A DNA stretch of 64,000 nucleotides from Pediococcus ethanolidurans (GCF_001437405.1 NZ_JQBY01000005.1:1-64000); one strand, 5' to 3'. Counted from the stretch's first letter, positions 54,119 through 63,374 are shown. Translations and numbers: made by a program. Notes: generated by a model from the sequence alone, not told the origin.

Positions 54119-54815
54119 AGGACAGCTCCTTGAAGCAGCCCTTAAAAGATAAGCACGACTCCCGTGGGATTACAATCCCCCTCCGTCGTCCTTATCTTTT
54201 AAGAGCTAAACGCTTCAATCCGCTCACTGTTTTTAGGACAGCTACACAAGGCAAGCAGAGAGCTATAAACAGGATTCCAGCGGGATTGCGATCCCACCTC
54301 CATCCTGCTTATAGCTCTCTGCTTTAACGCCTTGTTTCGCTCACTATTTTTAGGACAGCTCCTCAAGGCAAGCCAAGAAAAATAAGCAGGATTCCAGCGG
54401 GATTGCGATCCCACCTCCATCCTGCTTATTTTTCTTGACTTTAGCGCCTTGTTCCGCTCACTATTTTTAGGACAGCTACACAAAGCAGATAAAAAACTCT
54501 AAGCAAGACTCTCAACGGGATGCGATCCCGTTTTCGTCTTCCTTAGAGTTTTTTATCTTAACGCTTTGTTCCGCTCACTATTTTTAGGACAGCTCCTTGA
54601 AGCAGCCCTTAAAAGATAAGCACGACTCCCGTGGGATTACAATCCCCCTCCGTCGTCCTTATCTTTTAAGAGCTAAACGCTTCAATCCGCTCACTGTTTT
54701 AGGACAGCTCCTCAAGGCAAGCCAAGAAAAATAAGCAGGATTCCAGTGGGATTGCGATCCCACCTCCATCCTGCTTATTTTTCTTGACTTTAGCGCCTTG
54801 TTTCGCTCACTTTTA
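54111..54815. repeat. Family C palindromic repeat array, six units
   Basis: TTTAGGACAGCT starts units near 54116, 54233, 54351, 54467, 54587 and 54701. Each has an outer stem (TTGAAGC/GCTTCAA, CAAGGC/GCCTTG or CAAAGC/GCTTTG), long inner arms (for example AGCAGAGAGCTATAA with its complement) and a GGGATTGCGATCCC-like core followed by CTCC. Units 1 and 5 share arms, as do 3 and 6, so pairs of units were duplicated. TCCGCTCACT ends each unit. Confidence 0.9.
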
Positions 54816-55001
54816 TTTGTTGTCCCTCATATAATTATTAATTCTTTGAATATCATCTGCTGTTGGGGTATACGAATTTATTTTGATATTGTGAATCTTT
54901 TCCACGGATAAATGAGTCCCGAACGCTACATCTGCATCTGTTAAGTCATGTTTCTTCTGATAACCGACAATCTCTTCAGCAAGTTTAGTTAAATCATTCA
55001 T
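54813..55001 (-). CDS. Small LBP_cg2779-like protein
   Basis: A 62-residue helical protein. The stretch LTDADVAFGTHLSVEKIHNIKINSYTPTADDIQRI resembles a compact helix-turn-helix, and such proteins are annotated in lactobacilli as the LBP_cg2779 family. AGGAGG precedes the ATG. It may bind DNA, but the basic recognition residues are few. Its stop touches the end of the family C array. Confidence 0.7.
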   Translation of the reverse strand: MNDLTKLAEEIVGYQKKHDLTDADVAFGTHLSVEKIHNIKINSYTPTADDIQRINNYMRDNK

Positions 55002-55096
55002 TACAAATCCTCCTAATGTGGTTGGTTCCCTTTACATTTAATGTACCATAGTTGAGGGCAAAAAGAACGTGAATTGTGTGTATTTTTTAAAGAAAT

Positions 55097-55126
55097 TCGT
55101 CAAAGTGCGGGATAATTTGTTATAAT
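55097..55126 (+). promoter_or_regulatory. Promoter of YjjG-type phosphatase gene
   Basis: TTCGTC (55097-55102), an 18-base spacer, extended -10 TGTTATAAT ending at 55126. The -35 is weak. Confidence 0.55.
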
Positions 55127-55155
55127 GCAACTCAAGAGGGATTGAGGTGAAAAGC

Positions 55156-55836
55156 ATGAAGTATCAAAATCTATTATTTGATGTGGACGACACATTATTA
55201 GATTTTAAAGCGGCTGAAAATCAAGCCCTTAAAGGATTATTTACAGAAATCAGATATCCATTAACAGACGATGTGGTCAGTTATTTTCGTGTTTTAAACG
55301 CAAAAATGTGGCAACGGTTTGAATTAGGTCAATTGGATCGCCAAACTTTAGTCAACACCCGTTTCACGAAACTTTTCGCACATTTTAACGAAGAGGTTGA
55401 TGGCATCAAGTATGAAAAAATTTATCGTAGCTTTTTGAATCAAGGTCATCAATTAGAACCCCATGCCCGCGAACTGTTAAACGATTTAAAGGGACAATTT
55501 AATTTATTTATTGTTTCTAACGGCATTGCATCAGTTCAAGCACATCGTTTAAACGATTCGGGTCTAACTGATTACTTTAAACACATTTTTGTTTCCGAAG
55601 AGGTTGGTTACCAAAAGCCACGGATCGAATTTTTCGATTACGTTGCGAAAAAGATTGCCGGATTTACACCTAAAAATTCGTTAATTATTGGTGATTCACT
55701 CACTTCGGATATCCAAGGTGGCGTGAACGCAGGCATTGATTCAGTCTGGTTTAATCCTAAGTTGCAACCAAATCATTCAACAGTCAGTCCTACATATCAA
55801 ATTGACGATTTGCTGGATCTGCAGACGATTCTGTAA
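55156..55836 (+). CDS. YjjG/YfnB-type HAD phosphatase
   Basis: A 226-residue HAD hydrolase, probably a 5'-nucleotidase for non-canonical pyrimidine nucleotides. Motif I is FDVDDT (D9, D11), motif II in IVSNG, motif III with YQKPR, motif IV GDSLTSDIQGG. It resembles B. subtilis YfnB along its length. ATG 55156 is preceded by GAGGTG; a GTG at 55147 is the other option. A terminator follows. Confidence 0.9.
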   Translation: MKYQNLLFDVDDTLLDFKAAENQALKGLFTEIRYPLTDDVVSYFRVLNAKMWQRFELGQLDRQTLVNTRFTKLFAHFNEEVDGIKYEKIYRSFLNQGHQLEPHARELLNDLKGQFNLFIVSNGIASVQAHRLNDSGLTDYFKHIFVSEEVGYQKPRIEFFDYVAKKIAGFTPKNSLIIGDSLTSDIQGGVNAGIDSVWFNPKLQPNHSTVSPTYQIDDLLDLQTIL

Positions 55837-55860
55837 TATTAAAATTTATGTTCAAATTGA

Positions 55861-55924
55861 ACAAGCAATCACTCATTGAATTCGAGAGTCTAAATCGAAA
55901 ACAGTTGGAGATTGCTTTTTTTGT
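55861..55924 (+). terminator. Intrinsic terminator
   Basis: AAGCAATC pairs with GATTGCTT at the base of a long, partly paired loop; seven T follow. Confidence 0.7.
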
Positions 55925-55961
55925 GCAAAAGAATATGAAAACTCAAGAAAATGTTAATTAA

Positions 55962-56013
55962 TTGCATGAATTTTCAGGAAGTGCTATTATCTATTGTTAG
56001 AATTCTAACAATA
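55962..56013 (+). promoter_or_regulatory. Promoter and MarR operator of ABC exporter operon
   Basis: TTGCAT (55962-55967), 17 bases and extended -10 TGCTATTAT (55982-55990). Directly after it lies a perfect 22-base palindrome (55992-56013) with half site TATTGTTAGAA. A MarR dimer bound here would block the start site, and drug binding would relieve it. Confidence 0.8.
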
Positions 56014-56028
56014 ATAATAGAGGTCATT

Positions 56029-56484
56029 ATGGAAAAACATTTAGGTATTAATCGACAGTTACATATTTTGTCAAACCGGGCAACACGTACATTTAACCGT
56101 ACTTTTTTAAGTGATGATATAACTGGTAAACAGGGCGGTATTTTGCATTTTCTACTTCTGCGTGTAGGTAAGAAAGATATTTATCAACGCGATGTAGAGG
56201 AGTATTTTGGTATTCGCCGCTCTTCAGTCACAAGCTTACTGCAAGCTTTGGAAGAAAAAGGGTATATTACGCGAAAGGCCGTTGCCAAAGATGCGCGGTT
56301 AAAACAAATTATTTTGACTCCCAAAGCCTTAAAGTTTCGTAAAAATGTTGTAGCTGGAACGTTTGATTTTGAAAAACTTCTGCTTCAAGGAGTTTCAGAC
56401 GAAGAAATAACGGCGTGGCAAAAGGTTACTCAAAAAATGATTAAAAATTTAGAAAAACAAGATTCAGGAAGTGATAAACAATGA
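56029..56484 (+). CDS. MarR family regulator
   Basis: A 151-residue regulator starting MEKHLGINRQLHIL. The winged helix is QRDVEEYFGIRRSSVTSLLQALEEKGYITRKAVAKDARLKQI (about residues 52-93, given here in part as DVEEYFGIRRSSVTSLL). ATG 56029 lies behind AGAGGT. Its stop overlaps the start of the first exporter gene by 4 bases. With the palindromic operator it is most likely an autorepressor of the exporter operon. Confidence 0.88.
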   Translation: MEKHLGINRQLHILSNRATRTFNRTFLSDDITGKQGGILHFLLLRVGKKDIYQRDVEEYFGIRRSSVTSLLQALEEKGYITRKAVAKDARLKQIILTPKALKFRKNVVAGTFDFEKLLLQGVSDEEITAWQKVTQKMIKNLEKQDSGSDKQ

Positions 56485-58217
56485 TAAAACGTTTGGGACA
56501 TTCAGTTCGAGAATTTAAAAAATATGCCTTAATTTCACCAGTGTTAGTGGCAATCGAGACTTTTATTGAAACGTTTATTCCGTACTTAATGGCAAATATG
56601 ATTGATAAAGGAATTATTCCAGGTAACTTAGGCTATATTGAAAAACTAGGTGCTTTTATGCTGGTGGGAACTTTTATTTCACTAGCTGGAGGCGCGGGAG
56701 CAAGTTGGTACTCCAGTAAAGCCAGTGCGGGTTTTGCTAAAAACTTGCGACATGATCTGTATTATCATATTCAGGACTTTTCCTTTGAAGATTATGAACA
56801 TTTTTCAACGTCTAGTATTGTAGTTCGTTTGACGACAGACATTATGAATATTCAACAAGCGTTTCAAATGTTAATTCGGGCTGCAGCGCGAGCACCTTTG
56901 ATGCTAATCTTTTCGATTACAATGGCGTTTACAGTGGATGCACAAATGGCCATGGTGTTTGTAGTTTCTGTTCCAGCCATGGCAATTGGACTCACGATAA
57001 TTATTGCAATTGGTCGCCCATTATTTAAGAAAGTTTATCAACGTTATGACGGATTAAATCGGGTAGTTCGTGAAAATCTGCGTGGTATTCGCGTTGTTAA
57101 AACTTATAATCGTGCAGAAACAGAAAACCAAAAAGAAGCACAAGCCTCTTCTCGTATTTATGAAGTATTTAGTAAAGCGGAACGCATTTTACAATTGAAT
57201 AGTCCGATCATGCAGTTCGTGATGTATGGAACGTTATTATTTTTGGCTTGGTTTGGTTCCAAACGTATTGTGGCCGGCACAATGCAGCCGGGACAATTAG
57301 TCAGTTTGCTTGCTTACGCGATGTCCGTTTTAATGAGTTTGAATATTTTATCAAACGTATTTAATCAAATGACAATTTCACTCGCATCGGCGCAACGAAT
57401 TGATGAAGTTTTAACTTATAACAGCACGTTAACCACTCCTAAGGATGCCTTAACTAATGTTGCCAACGGAGATATTGAATTTAAACATGTTGATTTTAAT
57501 TATGCTGATGATCATGTCACCCGTTTGCATGATATTAACCTGCATATTAAATCTGGTGAAACAATTGGCATTATCGGTGAAACTGGTAGTGGTAAAAGTA
57601 CATTGGTTCAATTGATTCCGCGTTTATATGATGTGAATAAAGGCAAAGTGGATGTTGGTGGGCAAAACGTCTGCTATTACGACATTCGAACGTTACGCGA
57701 CAATGTGTCGATGGTGCTACAACAAAATGTCTTGTTTTCGGGTACAATTGCGGAAAATTTACGTTGGGGTGATGAGCATGCAACGGATGAACAGCTTGTA
57801 CACGCCGCTAAGTTAGCTCAAGCGGATGATTTTATTCGTAGTTTACCTGATGGTTATGATACGTATATTGAACAAGGTGGTAGCAATGTTTCCGGTGGAC
57901 AAAAACAACGTTTAACGATTGCACGAGCACTGTTAAAACGACCAAAAATTTTGATTTTGGACGATTCTACCAGTGCTGTAGATACCCACACGGATAGTTT
58001 GATTCAAAAGGCTTTTCGAGATGAATTACCGCATATGACCAAGTTGATCATTGCGCAACGAATTTCATCAGTACAAAGTGCGGATCGAATTGTCGTTTTG
58101 AATGACGGTAAAATTGAGGCAGTTGGCACTCATAATGAACTATTAAAGTCGGATTCACTTTATCAAGATATTTATAATTCACAAATCAAAGGAGGAGATT
58201 CGCATGCAAAGAACTAG
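56481..58217 (+). CDS. Heterodimeric ABC exporter subunit, LmrC/BmrC-like
   Basis: A 578-residue half-exporter: six membrane helices (residues about 15-310), then an ATPase with Walker A GETGSGKST, signature VSGGQKQR and Walker B LILDDSTSAVD. An aspartate replaces the catalytic glutamate after Walker B, so this subunit contributes the degenerate site, as in LmrC and BmrC. It pairs with the next gene product. Multidrug export is inferred from the family and the MarR regulator. Confidence 0.92.
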   Translation: MIKRLGHSVREFKKYALISPVLVAIETFIETFIPYLMANMIDKGIIPGNLGYIEKLGAFMLVGTFISLAGGAGASWYSSKASAGFAKNLRHDLYYHIQDFSFEDYEHFSTSSIVVRLTTDIMNIQQAFQMLIRAAARAPLMLIFSITMAFTVDAQMAMVFVVSVPAMAIGLTIIIAIGRPLFKKVYQRYDGLNRVVRENLRGIRVVKTYNRAETENQKEAQASSRIYEVFSKAERILQLNSPIMQFVMYGTLLFLAWFGSKRIVAGTMQPGQLVSLLAYAMSVLMSLNILSNVFNQMTISLASAQRIDEVLTYNSTLTTPKDALTNVANGDIEFKHVDFNYADDHVTRLHDINLHIKSGETIGIIGETGSGKSTLVQLIPRLYDVNKGKVDVGGQNVCYYDIRTLRDNVSMVLQQNVLFSGTIAENLRWGDEHATDEQLVHAAKLAQADDFIRSLPDGYDTYIEQGGSNVSGGQKQRLTIARALLKRPKILILDDSTSAVDTHTDSLIQKAFRDELPHMTKLIIAQRISSVQSADRIVVLNDGKIEAVGTHNELLKSDSLYQDIYNSQIKGGDSHAKN

Positions 58218-60099
58218 AGTAGCAGGTAGAGCCAAAATAAATGGTTCAGTTTGGCGTATTTTATGGCGATTATTAAAATACATTTTGCAAAAAAGTCACT
58301 TTGCGTTGTTTATTGCGTTTTTCTCTGTGATTGTATCTGCAGGGGCGGCTGTGATTGGAACTGTTTTTATTCAACGCTTAATTGATGACTATATCACACC
58401 GCTAACCAAAGCAACTAATCCTAATTTCACACCGCTATTGCACGTTGTTATTTTAATGGGTGCGATTTATTTATTGGGTGTATTAGGAACTTTGGCTTAC
58501 TCGCAGATCATGATTATGACTGGACAGAAATTACAAAAACGTGTTCGAGATGACATGTTTACTCATATGCAAAAACTGCCATTGAGTTACTTTGATTCAA
58601 ACGACTATGGAGACATCATGAGTCGGTATACGAACGATGTTGATACTTTACGTCAAATGGTAGAACAAAGTTTTCCTATGTTTATAAATGCCATTTTCAA
58701 TATTGTGTTTACACTGACCGCCATGATTGCGTTAAGTCCATTCTTGACACTCATTAGTTTAGTGATATTTGCCCTAAGCATCTTTGTGGTCCGGACCCTC
58801 AGTTCAAAAAGCAGTCAGTATTTTCGGTTGCAACAGAAGTCTTTAGGAAATATTGATGGCTACATTGAAGAAATGCTAAATGGCCAAAAAGTCGTTAAAG
58901 TATTTTCACATGAAAAACAGTCCAAAGCCGGTTTTGATCTTCGAAATGAAGATTTGCGAAAAGATGCTAGTATGGCAAATGGCCTTTCAACGATGTTATT
59001 CCCTATTATGGGAAATGTCGGTAATATTTTGTATGTTTTAATTGCGGTGGTTGGCGGTTATTTTGCCGTAAATCATGTGACGCCAATTACACTTGGTGAA
59101 ATTGCGGCCTTCTTACAGTTGAGTCGTTCGTTTAGTCAACCAATTGCTCAAATTACTATGCAACTAAACTCAATTATTATGGGTCTTGCGGGAGCACAAC
59201 GAATGTTTCAGTTGTTTGATGAACCAGTTGAAAAAGATTCTGGGAATACCAGTTTGGTGTACGTTTCAGAGGACACTCAACATCACTTAGTTGAAACGAG
59301 TGAACGCACAGACCGATGGGCATGGAAAACAATTGAAAGTGATGGTAGCCAAAAACTTACACCAGTCAAAGGACACATTGTGTTTAATGATGTGAACTTT
59401 AGTTATGATGGCAAAAAAACGGTTCTTCATCATATTTCGTTGGAAGCTAAACCGGGTGAAAAAATGGCGTTTGTTGGGGCAACTGGAGCTGGGAAAACGA
59501 CCATCACCAATATGTTGAATCGTTTTTACGACATCTCTAGTGGCAAGATTACCTATGATGGAATTGATATTAGGCAAATTCAAAAAGCAAGTCTGCGTTT
59601 ATCAATGGGAATTGTTTTACAGGACACGAATTTGTTTACGGCCTCGATTCGAGATAATATCCGCTACGGTCGGTTAAATGCAACGGATGAAGAAGTCGTG
59701 GCTGCCGCTAAATTGGCCAATGCAGATAGTTTTATTCGTAATTTGCCCAAGGGCTATGATACGGTGATTGATGGTTCTGGTTCGGACTTGTCACAAGGAC
59801 AGCGTCAATTGTTGTCAATTGCGCGAGCTGCCGTGGCTGATCCACCAACTATGATTATGGATGAAGCAACTTCAAGTATTGATACACGAACGGAAACGTT
59901 GGTTCAATCCGGCATGGATAACTTGATGCGTGGTCGAACTACATTTGTGATTGCTCACAGATTATCAACAATTCATAATTCTGATGATATTTTGGTAATT
60001 GAAGATGGTCGTATTATTGAAGAAGGAAATCATGAAGCCTTAATGCAAGAAAAGGGCGAGTATTACGAACTGTATACTGGAAAAACTATCTTAGAATAA
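58204..60099 (+). CDS. Heterodimeric ABC exporter subunit, LmrD/BmrD-like
   Basis: A 631-residue half-exporter with six membrane helices and an ATPase: Walker A GATGAGKTT, signature LSQGQRQ, Walker B MIMDEATSSID with the catalytic glutamate intact. Between membrane and ATPase domains lies an extra segment of about 50 residues (about 342-392), typical for the LmrD side of such dimers. It overlaps the previous gene by 14 bases. GGAGGAG precedes the ATG. Confidence 0.92.
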   Translation: MQRTRVAGRAKINGSVWRILWRLLKYILQKSHFALFIAFFSVIVSAGAAVIGTVFIQRLIDDYITPLTKATNPNFTPLLHVVILMGAIYLLGVLGTLAYSQIMIMTGQKLQKRVRDDMFTHMQKLPLSYFDSNDYGDIMSRYTNDVDTLRQMVEQSFPMFINAIFNIVFTLTAMIALSPFLTLISLVIFALSIFVVRTLSSKSSQYFRLQQKSLGNIDGYIEEMLNGQKVVKVFSHEKQSKAGFDLRNEDLRKDASMANGLSTMLFPIMGNVGNILYVLIAVVGGYFAVNHVTPITLGEIAAFLQLSRSFSQPIAQITMQLNSIIMGLAGAQRMFQLFDEPVEKDSGNTSLVYVSEDTQHHLVETSERTDRWAWKTIESDGSQKLTPVKGHIVFNDVNFSYDGKKTVLHHISLEAKPGEKMAFVGATGAGKTTITNMLNRFYDISSGKITYDGIDIRQIQKASLRLSMGIVLQDTNLFTASIRDNIRYGRLNATDEEVVAAAKLANADSFIRNLPKGYDTVIDGSGSDLSQGQRQLLSIARAAVADPPTMIMDEATSSIDTRTETLVQSGMDNLMRGRTTFVIAHRLSTIHNSDDILVIEDGRIIEEGNHEALMQEKGEYYELYTGKTILE

Positions 60100-60217
60100 A
60101 TGTTAAGATTGCAAAATGACAATTAAGCTACCTATAGTGAATTAAACTGTTTAATAGCAATAACTGAAATTACTGTGGTACTTTTATTTATCTAGCAAAT
60201 CAAAAAATCGTATTTAA

Positions 60218-60254
60218 TACCTCGATCATGATAAAATGAAGGGGTATTTTTATA
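60218..60254 (+). terminator. Intrinsic terminator
   Basis: AATACC.C pairs with G.GGTATT around ATCATGAT, followed by TTTTTA. Confidence 0.6.
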
Positions 60255-60256
60255 TA

Positions 60257-60778
60257 GAAGAAATTAAAGGTTGAAAGTATCAAAATTACTTCAGTAACTG
60301 TCGTTAGTGGTTTAGTTCATGAAGAGTAGTTTAAATGCCGTCCTGCGGCTCATCTGGTCTGGAACGGGGTGGGCACGATTTGAAGCCAAGAAGAACACTT
60401 GTCTTCAAACTCGGCCTTATCCTAAGTAATAAATTACTAAGGATAATTTCACCCCTGAGACCAATCGCCTCCGGACTAAGAACGTTTTAAGCATTAATAA
60501 TGTGCAGCAACACTAATATCAAAGTTGTTATATTGGTGTGTTGATTACAAAGATTAGACTTAGTCTGGAAGCAAATGGGCTCAGTAGTGACATTTATCTT
60601 AGCGGGTTTCGCTTAGATAAAGGCTGAGCTTGAAGACGTGGTTTGCGGCTTCAAGTCGCGCCCACTACGTTCCAGCCCAAATTTGCTGGAAGACGGTAAT
60701 TTAATCTAATTTTGTTACCATGATCACTTTTGTATCAGACAACGAGATGTGTTTTATAGTTTCAACCTTTAGATTTAG
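60257..60778. mobile_element. Long family D MITE-like element
   Basis: About 520 bases between inverted ends TTAAAGGTTGAAAGT and ...TTTCAACCTTTA. It holds two structured halves. The left half (about 60330-60495) has CTGGAACGGGGTGGGC, CTTATCC/GGATAA and TTTGAAG/CTTCAAA stems. The right half (60555-60695) is a three-way junction: outer TCTGGAAGCAAATGGGCT with AGCCCAAATTTGCTGGAAGA, inner TTTATCTTAGC/GCTTAGATAAA and GCTTGAAG/GGCTTCAAG. No transposase. The right end matches 34743-34830 in reverse. Confidence 0.75.
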
Positions 60779-60806
60779 AAGAAATAAGAAAGAAGCGTAA
60801 ATTAAA

Positions 60807-61130
60807 ATGATTCAAATCCCTCAAAACATGACAGAAGTAAAAGTTAAGATTGCAGAATTGGAAGAACTTGGTCACACAAGTGATGAAAAGCAGGTTGTTT
60901 TTGAAGCCATTCAAGATAATGCCCAGTCTTTGTTAGATGAGCAACTAGAAGGGAACTATTACTCCTGCAAGTTACACGACGATACGATTACCATCTTTGA
61001 TGTTATTCAAAAACCAATCGGTGAAATTAAATCGCAAAATGCGTCGTTTGATGCTGATTTTCGCCAAGATGCCAATAAAATGTTGATTTACTTAGACACA
61101 GAAATTCGTCGTGTGATTAATCAGCGTTAA
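60807..61130 (+). CDS. Hypothetical protein
   Basis: A 107-residue acidic protein, predicted alpha-beta-alpha: a helical start (TEVKVKIAELEELG), strands in the middle (YYSCKLHDDTITIFDVIQ) and a C-terminal helix (NKMLIYLDTEIRRVINQR). No known family recognised. The ribosome site is AGAAAG, modest. It precedes the Cof-type phosphatase by 38 bases and probably shares its transcript. Confidence 0.68.
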   Translation: MIQIPQNMTEVKVKIAELEELGHTSDEKQVVFEAIQDNAQSLLDEQLEGNYYSCKLHDDTITIFDVIQKPIGEIKSQNASFDADFRQDANKMLIYLDTEIRRVINQR

Positions 61131-61168
61131 TTGATCAAAACCTAAAATTTTAAGTTAAGGAGTTTCAA

Positions 61169-61987
61169 ATGACCATAAAATTAATTGCTAGCGATATTGA
61201 TGGTACCTTTTTGGACGATCAGCATGAATTTGATCGTCACCGTTTTCAAGAACAATTAAATGAAATGAATCAACGAGGTATTCATTTTGTGGTTTCGAGT
61301 GGCAATCAGTATCAGCATTGTATCAAGGTGATGGCTGGTATTGAGGGTGATCTTACTTATGTGATAGAAGACGGCGGATTGGTTGTCGAGAATGGGCGTG
61401 TATTGGATTCTAGTCCAATTGAACCAGAGCTATGGCAGTCAGTGGTGGATAGTATGGCACGCAAGCCCGTTTTAGCGAATGGTGTGATTGTCTTATCGGG
61501 ACAAAAGGGTGCGTACACAAACGTGACTCAACAAACTGAGACATGGGGCCGGACGCAGTATTTCTATGAAATGTTACAACACAAAGCACCACTGACTGAG
61601 GTTAATGATCAAATTTATAAAGTTGATGTTAATTGGCCGGGAATTGCGGATGTCCGTGACAAACATGCCGAGTTAGTAGCAGAATTTGGGGATCAACTAG
61701 CTGAAGTGATGAGTGGATATAGTGGCATTGATATTATTAAACCACATGTAACTAAGGCATATGGTTTGGAACAGTTACAACGAATTTGGAATGTTTCAAT
61801 GACTGAAACGATGGCCTTTGGTGATAATCAAAATGATGCGGCGATGTTACAGGATGCTAAGTATGGTTATGCTATGAAAAATGCGGCACCGGAAGCTAAA
61901 GCAGTGACTTCATTAATCACGCCACTGGATAACAATCATAGTGGTGTCTTAGACATGATTGATAAAGTTTTAGAAGATCGAATTTGA
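61169..61987 (+). CDS. Cof-type HAD phosphatase
   Basis: A 272-residue HAD hydrolase of the Cof (IIB cap) subfamily. Motif I is SDIDGTFLDD (D9, D11); the cap follows; the C-terminal motif is AFGDNQNDAAML. Members dephosphorylate sugar phosphates or flavin mononucleotide and related cofactors; the substrate here is unknown. AAGGAG lies 7 bases before the ATG. Confidence 0.92.
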   Translation: MTIKLIASDIDGTFLDDQHEFDRHRFQEQLNEMNQRGIHFVVSSGNQYQHCIKVMAGIEGDLTYVIEDGGLVVENGRVLDSSPIEPELWQSVVDSMARKPVLANGVIVLSGQKGAYTNVTQQTETWGRTQYFYEMLQHKAPLTEVNDQIYKVDVNWPGIADVRDKHAELVAEFGDQLAEVMSGYSGIDIIKPHVTKAYGLEQLQRIWNVSMTETMAFGDNQNDAAMLQDAKYGYAMKNAAPEAKAVTSLITPLDNNHSGVLDMIDKVLEDRI

Positions 61988-62067
61988 TCATTAACGTTAC
62001 TTCAAAAACCGATGCTTAAAACTTTAGGTTGAAATTTTGGCTTAAGTTCATTAGAATTGTAATGAAG

Positions 62068-62139
62068 GCGTCGGTAGTGTAATGGATAGCACATGAGATT
62101 TCGGTCCTCATGATGGGGGTTCGATTCCCCCCTGACGCA
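62068..62139 (+). tRNA. tRNA-Arg (anticodon UCG)
   Basis: A 72-base cloverleaf: acceptor GCGTCGG with CTGACGC and discriminator A; D stem GTGT/GCAC; anticodon loop TTTCGGT, giving UCG; T arm GGGGG TTCGATT CCCCC. No CCA is encoded. The last pair of the anticodon stem (A31-C39) is a mismatch, which is unusual. Confidence 0.87.
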
Positions 62140-62154
62140 TAAGAAAAATAATCG

Positions 62155-62192
62155 TAAAAGGCATTGGCAAAGATGAGCTAGTGCTTTTTTTG
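62155..62192 (+). terminator. Terminator of tRNA gene
   Basis: AAAGGCAT.GGC and GC.AGTGCTTT arms followed by T, just after the tRNA. Confidence 0.65.
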
Positions 62193-62327
62193 TGCATTAC
62201 TAGTTACTACAGTAATTTAACTAATTTTTCTATTGAATGTAAGACTGGCAGTGACATAATTTGTCGTATTCTTTTAGTACAATAAATTTATCCAAATACA
62301 TAATTTGATAAATGGAGTGATAAAAGA

Positions 62328-63374
62328 ATGAATAGAAAAAAAGTTATGAATTTAATTTTTGCAATCATGGCAATGGTAATGTTAACTGCCTGCAAAAATC
62401 AAAACCAAAAACAATCGTCTTCAAAAACAGTAACAACAACGAGGCGATCAAAATCGAACTCAAGTAAAAAGAAAAGTTCAAATAGAAGTAAGAAAGTTGT
62501 TCAAAGTTCGTCGAGTGTTAAGAAAAATTCTTCTGAAACAACTACTATGAATTTTGAACAGATCAAACAAGGCGATTATAGTGGTCTGCAGGGAACGTGG
62601 ACGGAACTTGCTCATAAAACCGGAAAAACTTTTGTCAAAGGTGGAACAGACACCCTTAGTGTTTTTAACGAATCCATGGTTAATGGGTCAACCAAAGTGC
62701 AAAAACAAACTTTAACGGATACGGACGGCGAACATGCTTTGGTGTTCAAGACTAAAGATAACATTTTAACGGCCGGCTTGTCTGATGAAAATGTTGCGGT
62801 CAATTGGACGGTTAAATTTTATCCAAAAGGAACAACAAGTCAGTACCAAACAAATGATAATGTTGGTAAAAATTCTCAAAATTTGATTGTTATTTGGACG
62901 AGTAATAATTCATATACGGAGGTTTTTGCACAAACTTCCACTAAAGTCCCCGTCGTGAAAGCTAAAACAGTAAAAACCGGACTTAATCTTTCGCAAATAT
63001 CAAAGAATAATTTTTCAAGTTTAGTTGGAACTTGGAAGAATAATCATGATGGTAAAACTATTGTGGTTACAAACAAAATAATGAATGCACCTGCAGATAG
63101 TAATGTAGCTTGGAGTAAGGGTGCGGTTTTAAGTGGAGCAGAACATAATGGCTATCCAGACGTAATTACAGCTGGTAAAATTACGAATGGATATATTCAA
63201 GGTGGAATAGGAACATTTCACGCAAAAGTCCTTGGATCTAGTTTTGATCCGTTAACAATTATCCCTAAGAATGTTAAGCTTTCAAATTCTGATGATTCGG
63301 ATTACACACGCGATCGTTTGATTCTTGGCGGTGGTCAAGGTGGAACCGGAACACAGGCTTATTATAAGCAGTAA
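62328..63374 (+). CDS. Lipoprotein with two DUF6287-like domains
   Basis: A 348-residue lipoprotein: lipobox MLTAC (cysteine near residue 22), then a Ser/Lys-rich linker (about 25-73). Two related domains follow, beginning MNFEQIKQGDYSGLQGTW (about 74) and LNLSQISKNNFSSLVGTW (about 222), the pattern of DUF6287. The second ends in a Gly-rich GGGQGGTGTQ. Surface anchored; role unknown. GGAG precedes the ATG. Confidence 0.82.
   Translation: MNRKKVMNLIFAIMAMVMLTACKNQNQKQSSSKTVTTTRRSKSNSSKKKSSNRSKKVVQSSSSVKKNSSETTTMNFEQIKQGDYSGLQGTWTELAHKTGKTFVKGGTDTLSVFNESMVNGSTKVQKQTLTDTDGEHALVFKTKDNILTAGLSDENVAVNWTVKFYPKGTTSQYQTNDNVGKNSQNLIVIWTSNNSYTEVFAQTSTKVPVVKAKTVKTGLNLSQISKNNFSSLVGTWKNNHDGKTIVVTNKIMNAPADSNVAWSKGAVLSGAEHNGYPDVITAGKITNGYIQGGIGTFHAKVLGSSFDPLTIIPKNVKLSNSDDSDYTRDRLILGGGQGGTGTQAYYKQ

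Noticed and set aside
54111-54815. CRISPR array
   Set aside because: Units are about 117 bases with large palindromes, no short direct repeats with unique spacers and no cas genes.
54111-54815. Integron attC array
   Set aside because: Variable-arm palindromes recall attC sites, but there are no gene cassettes, no integrase and I see no GTTRRRY-type recombination boxes.
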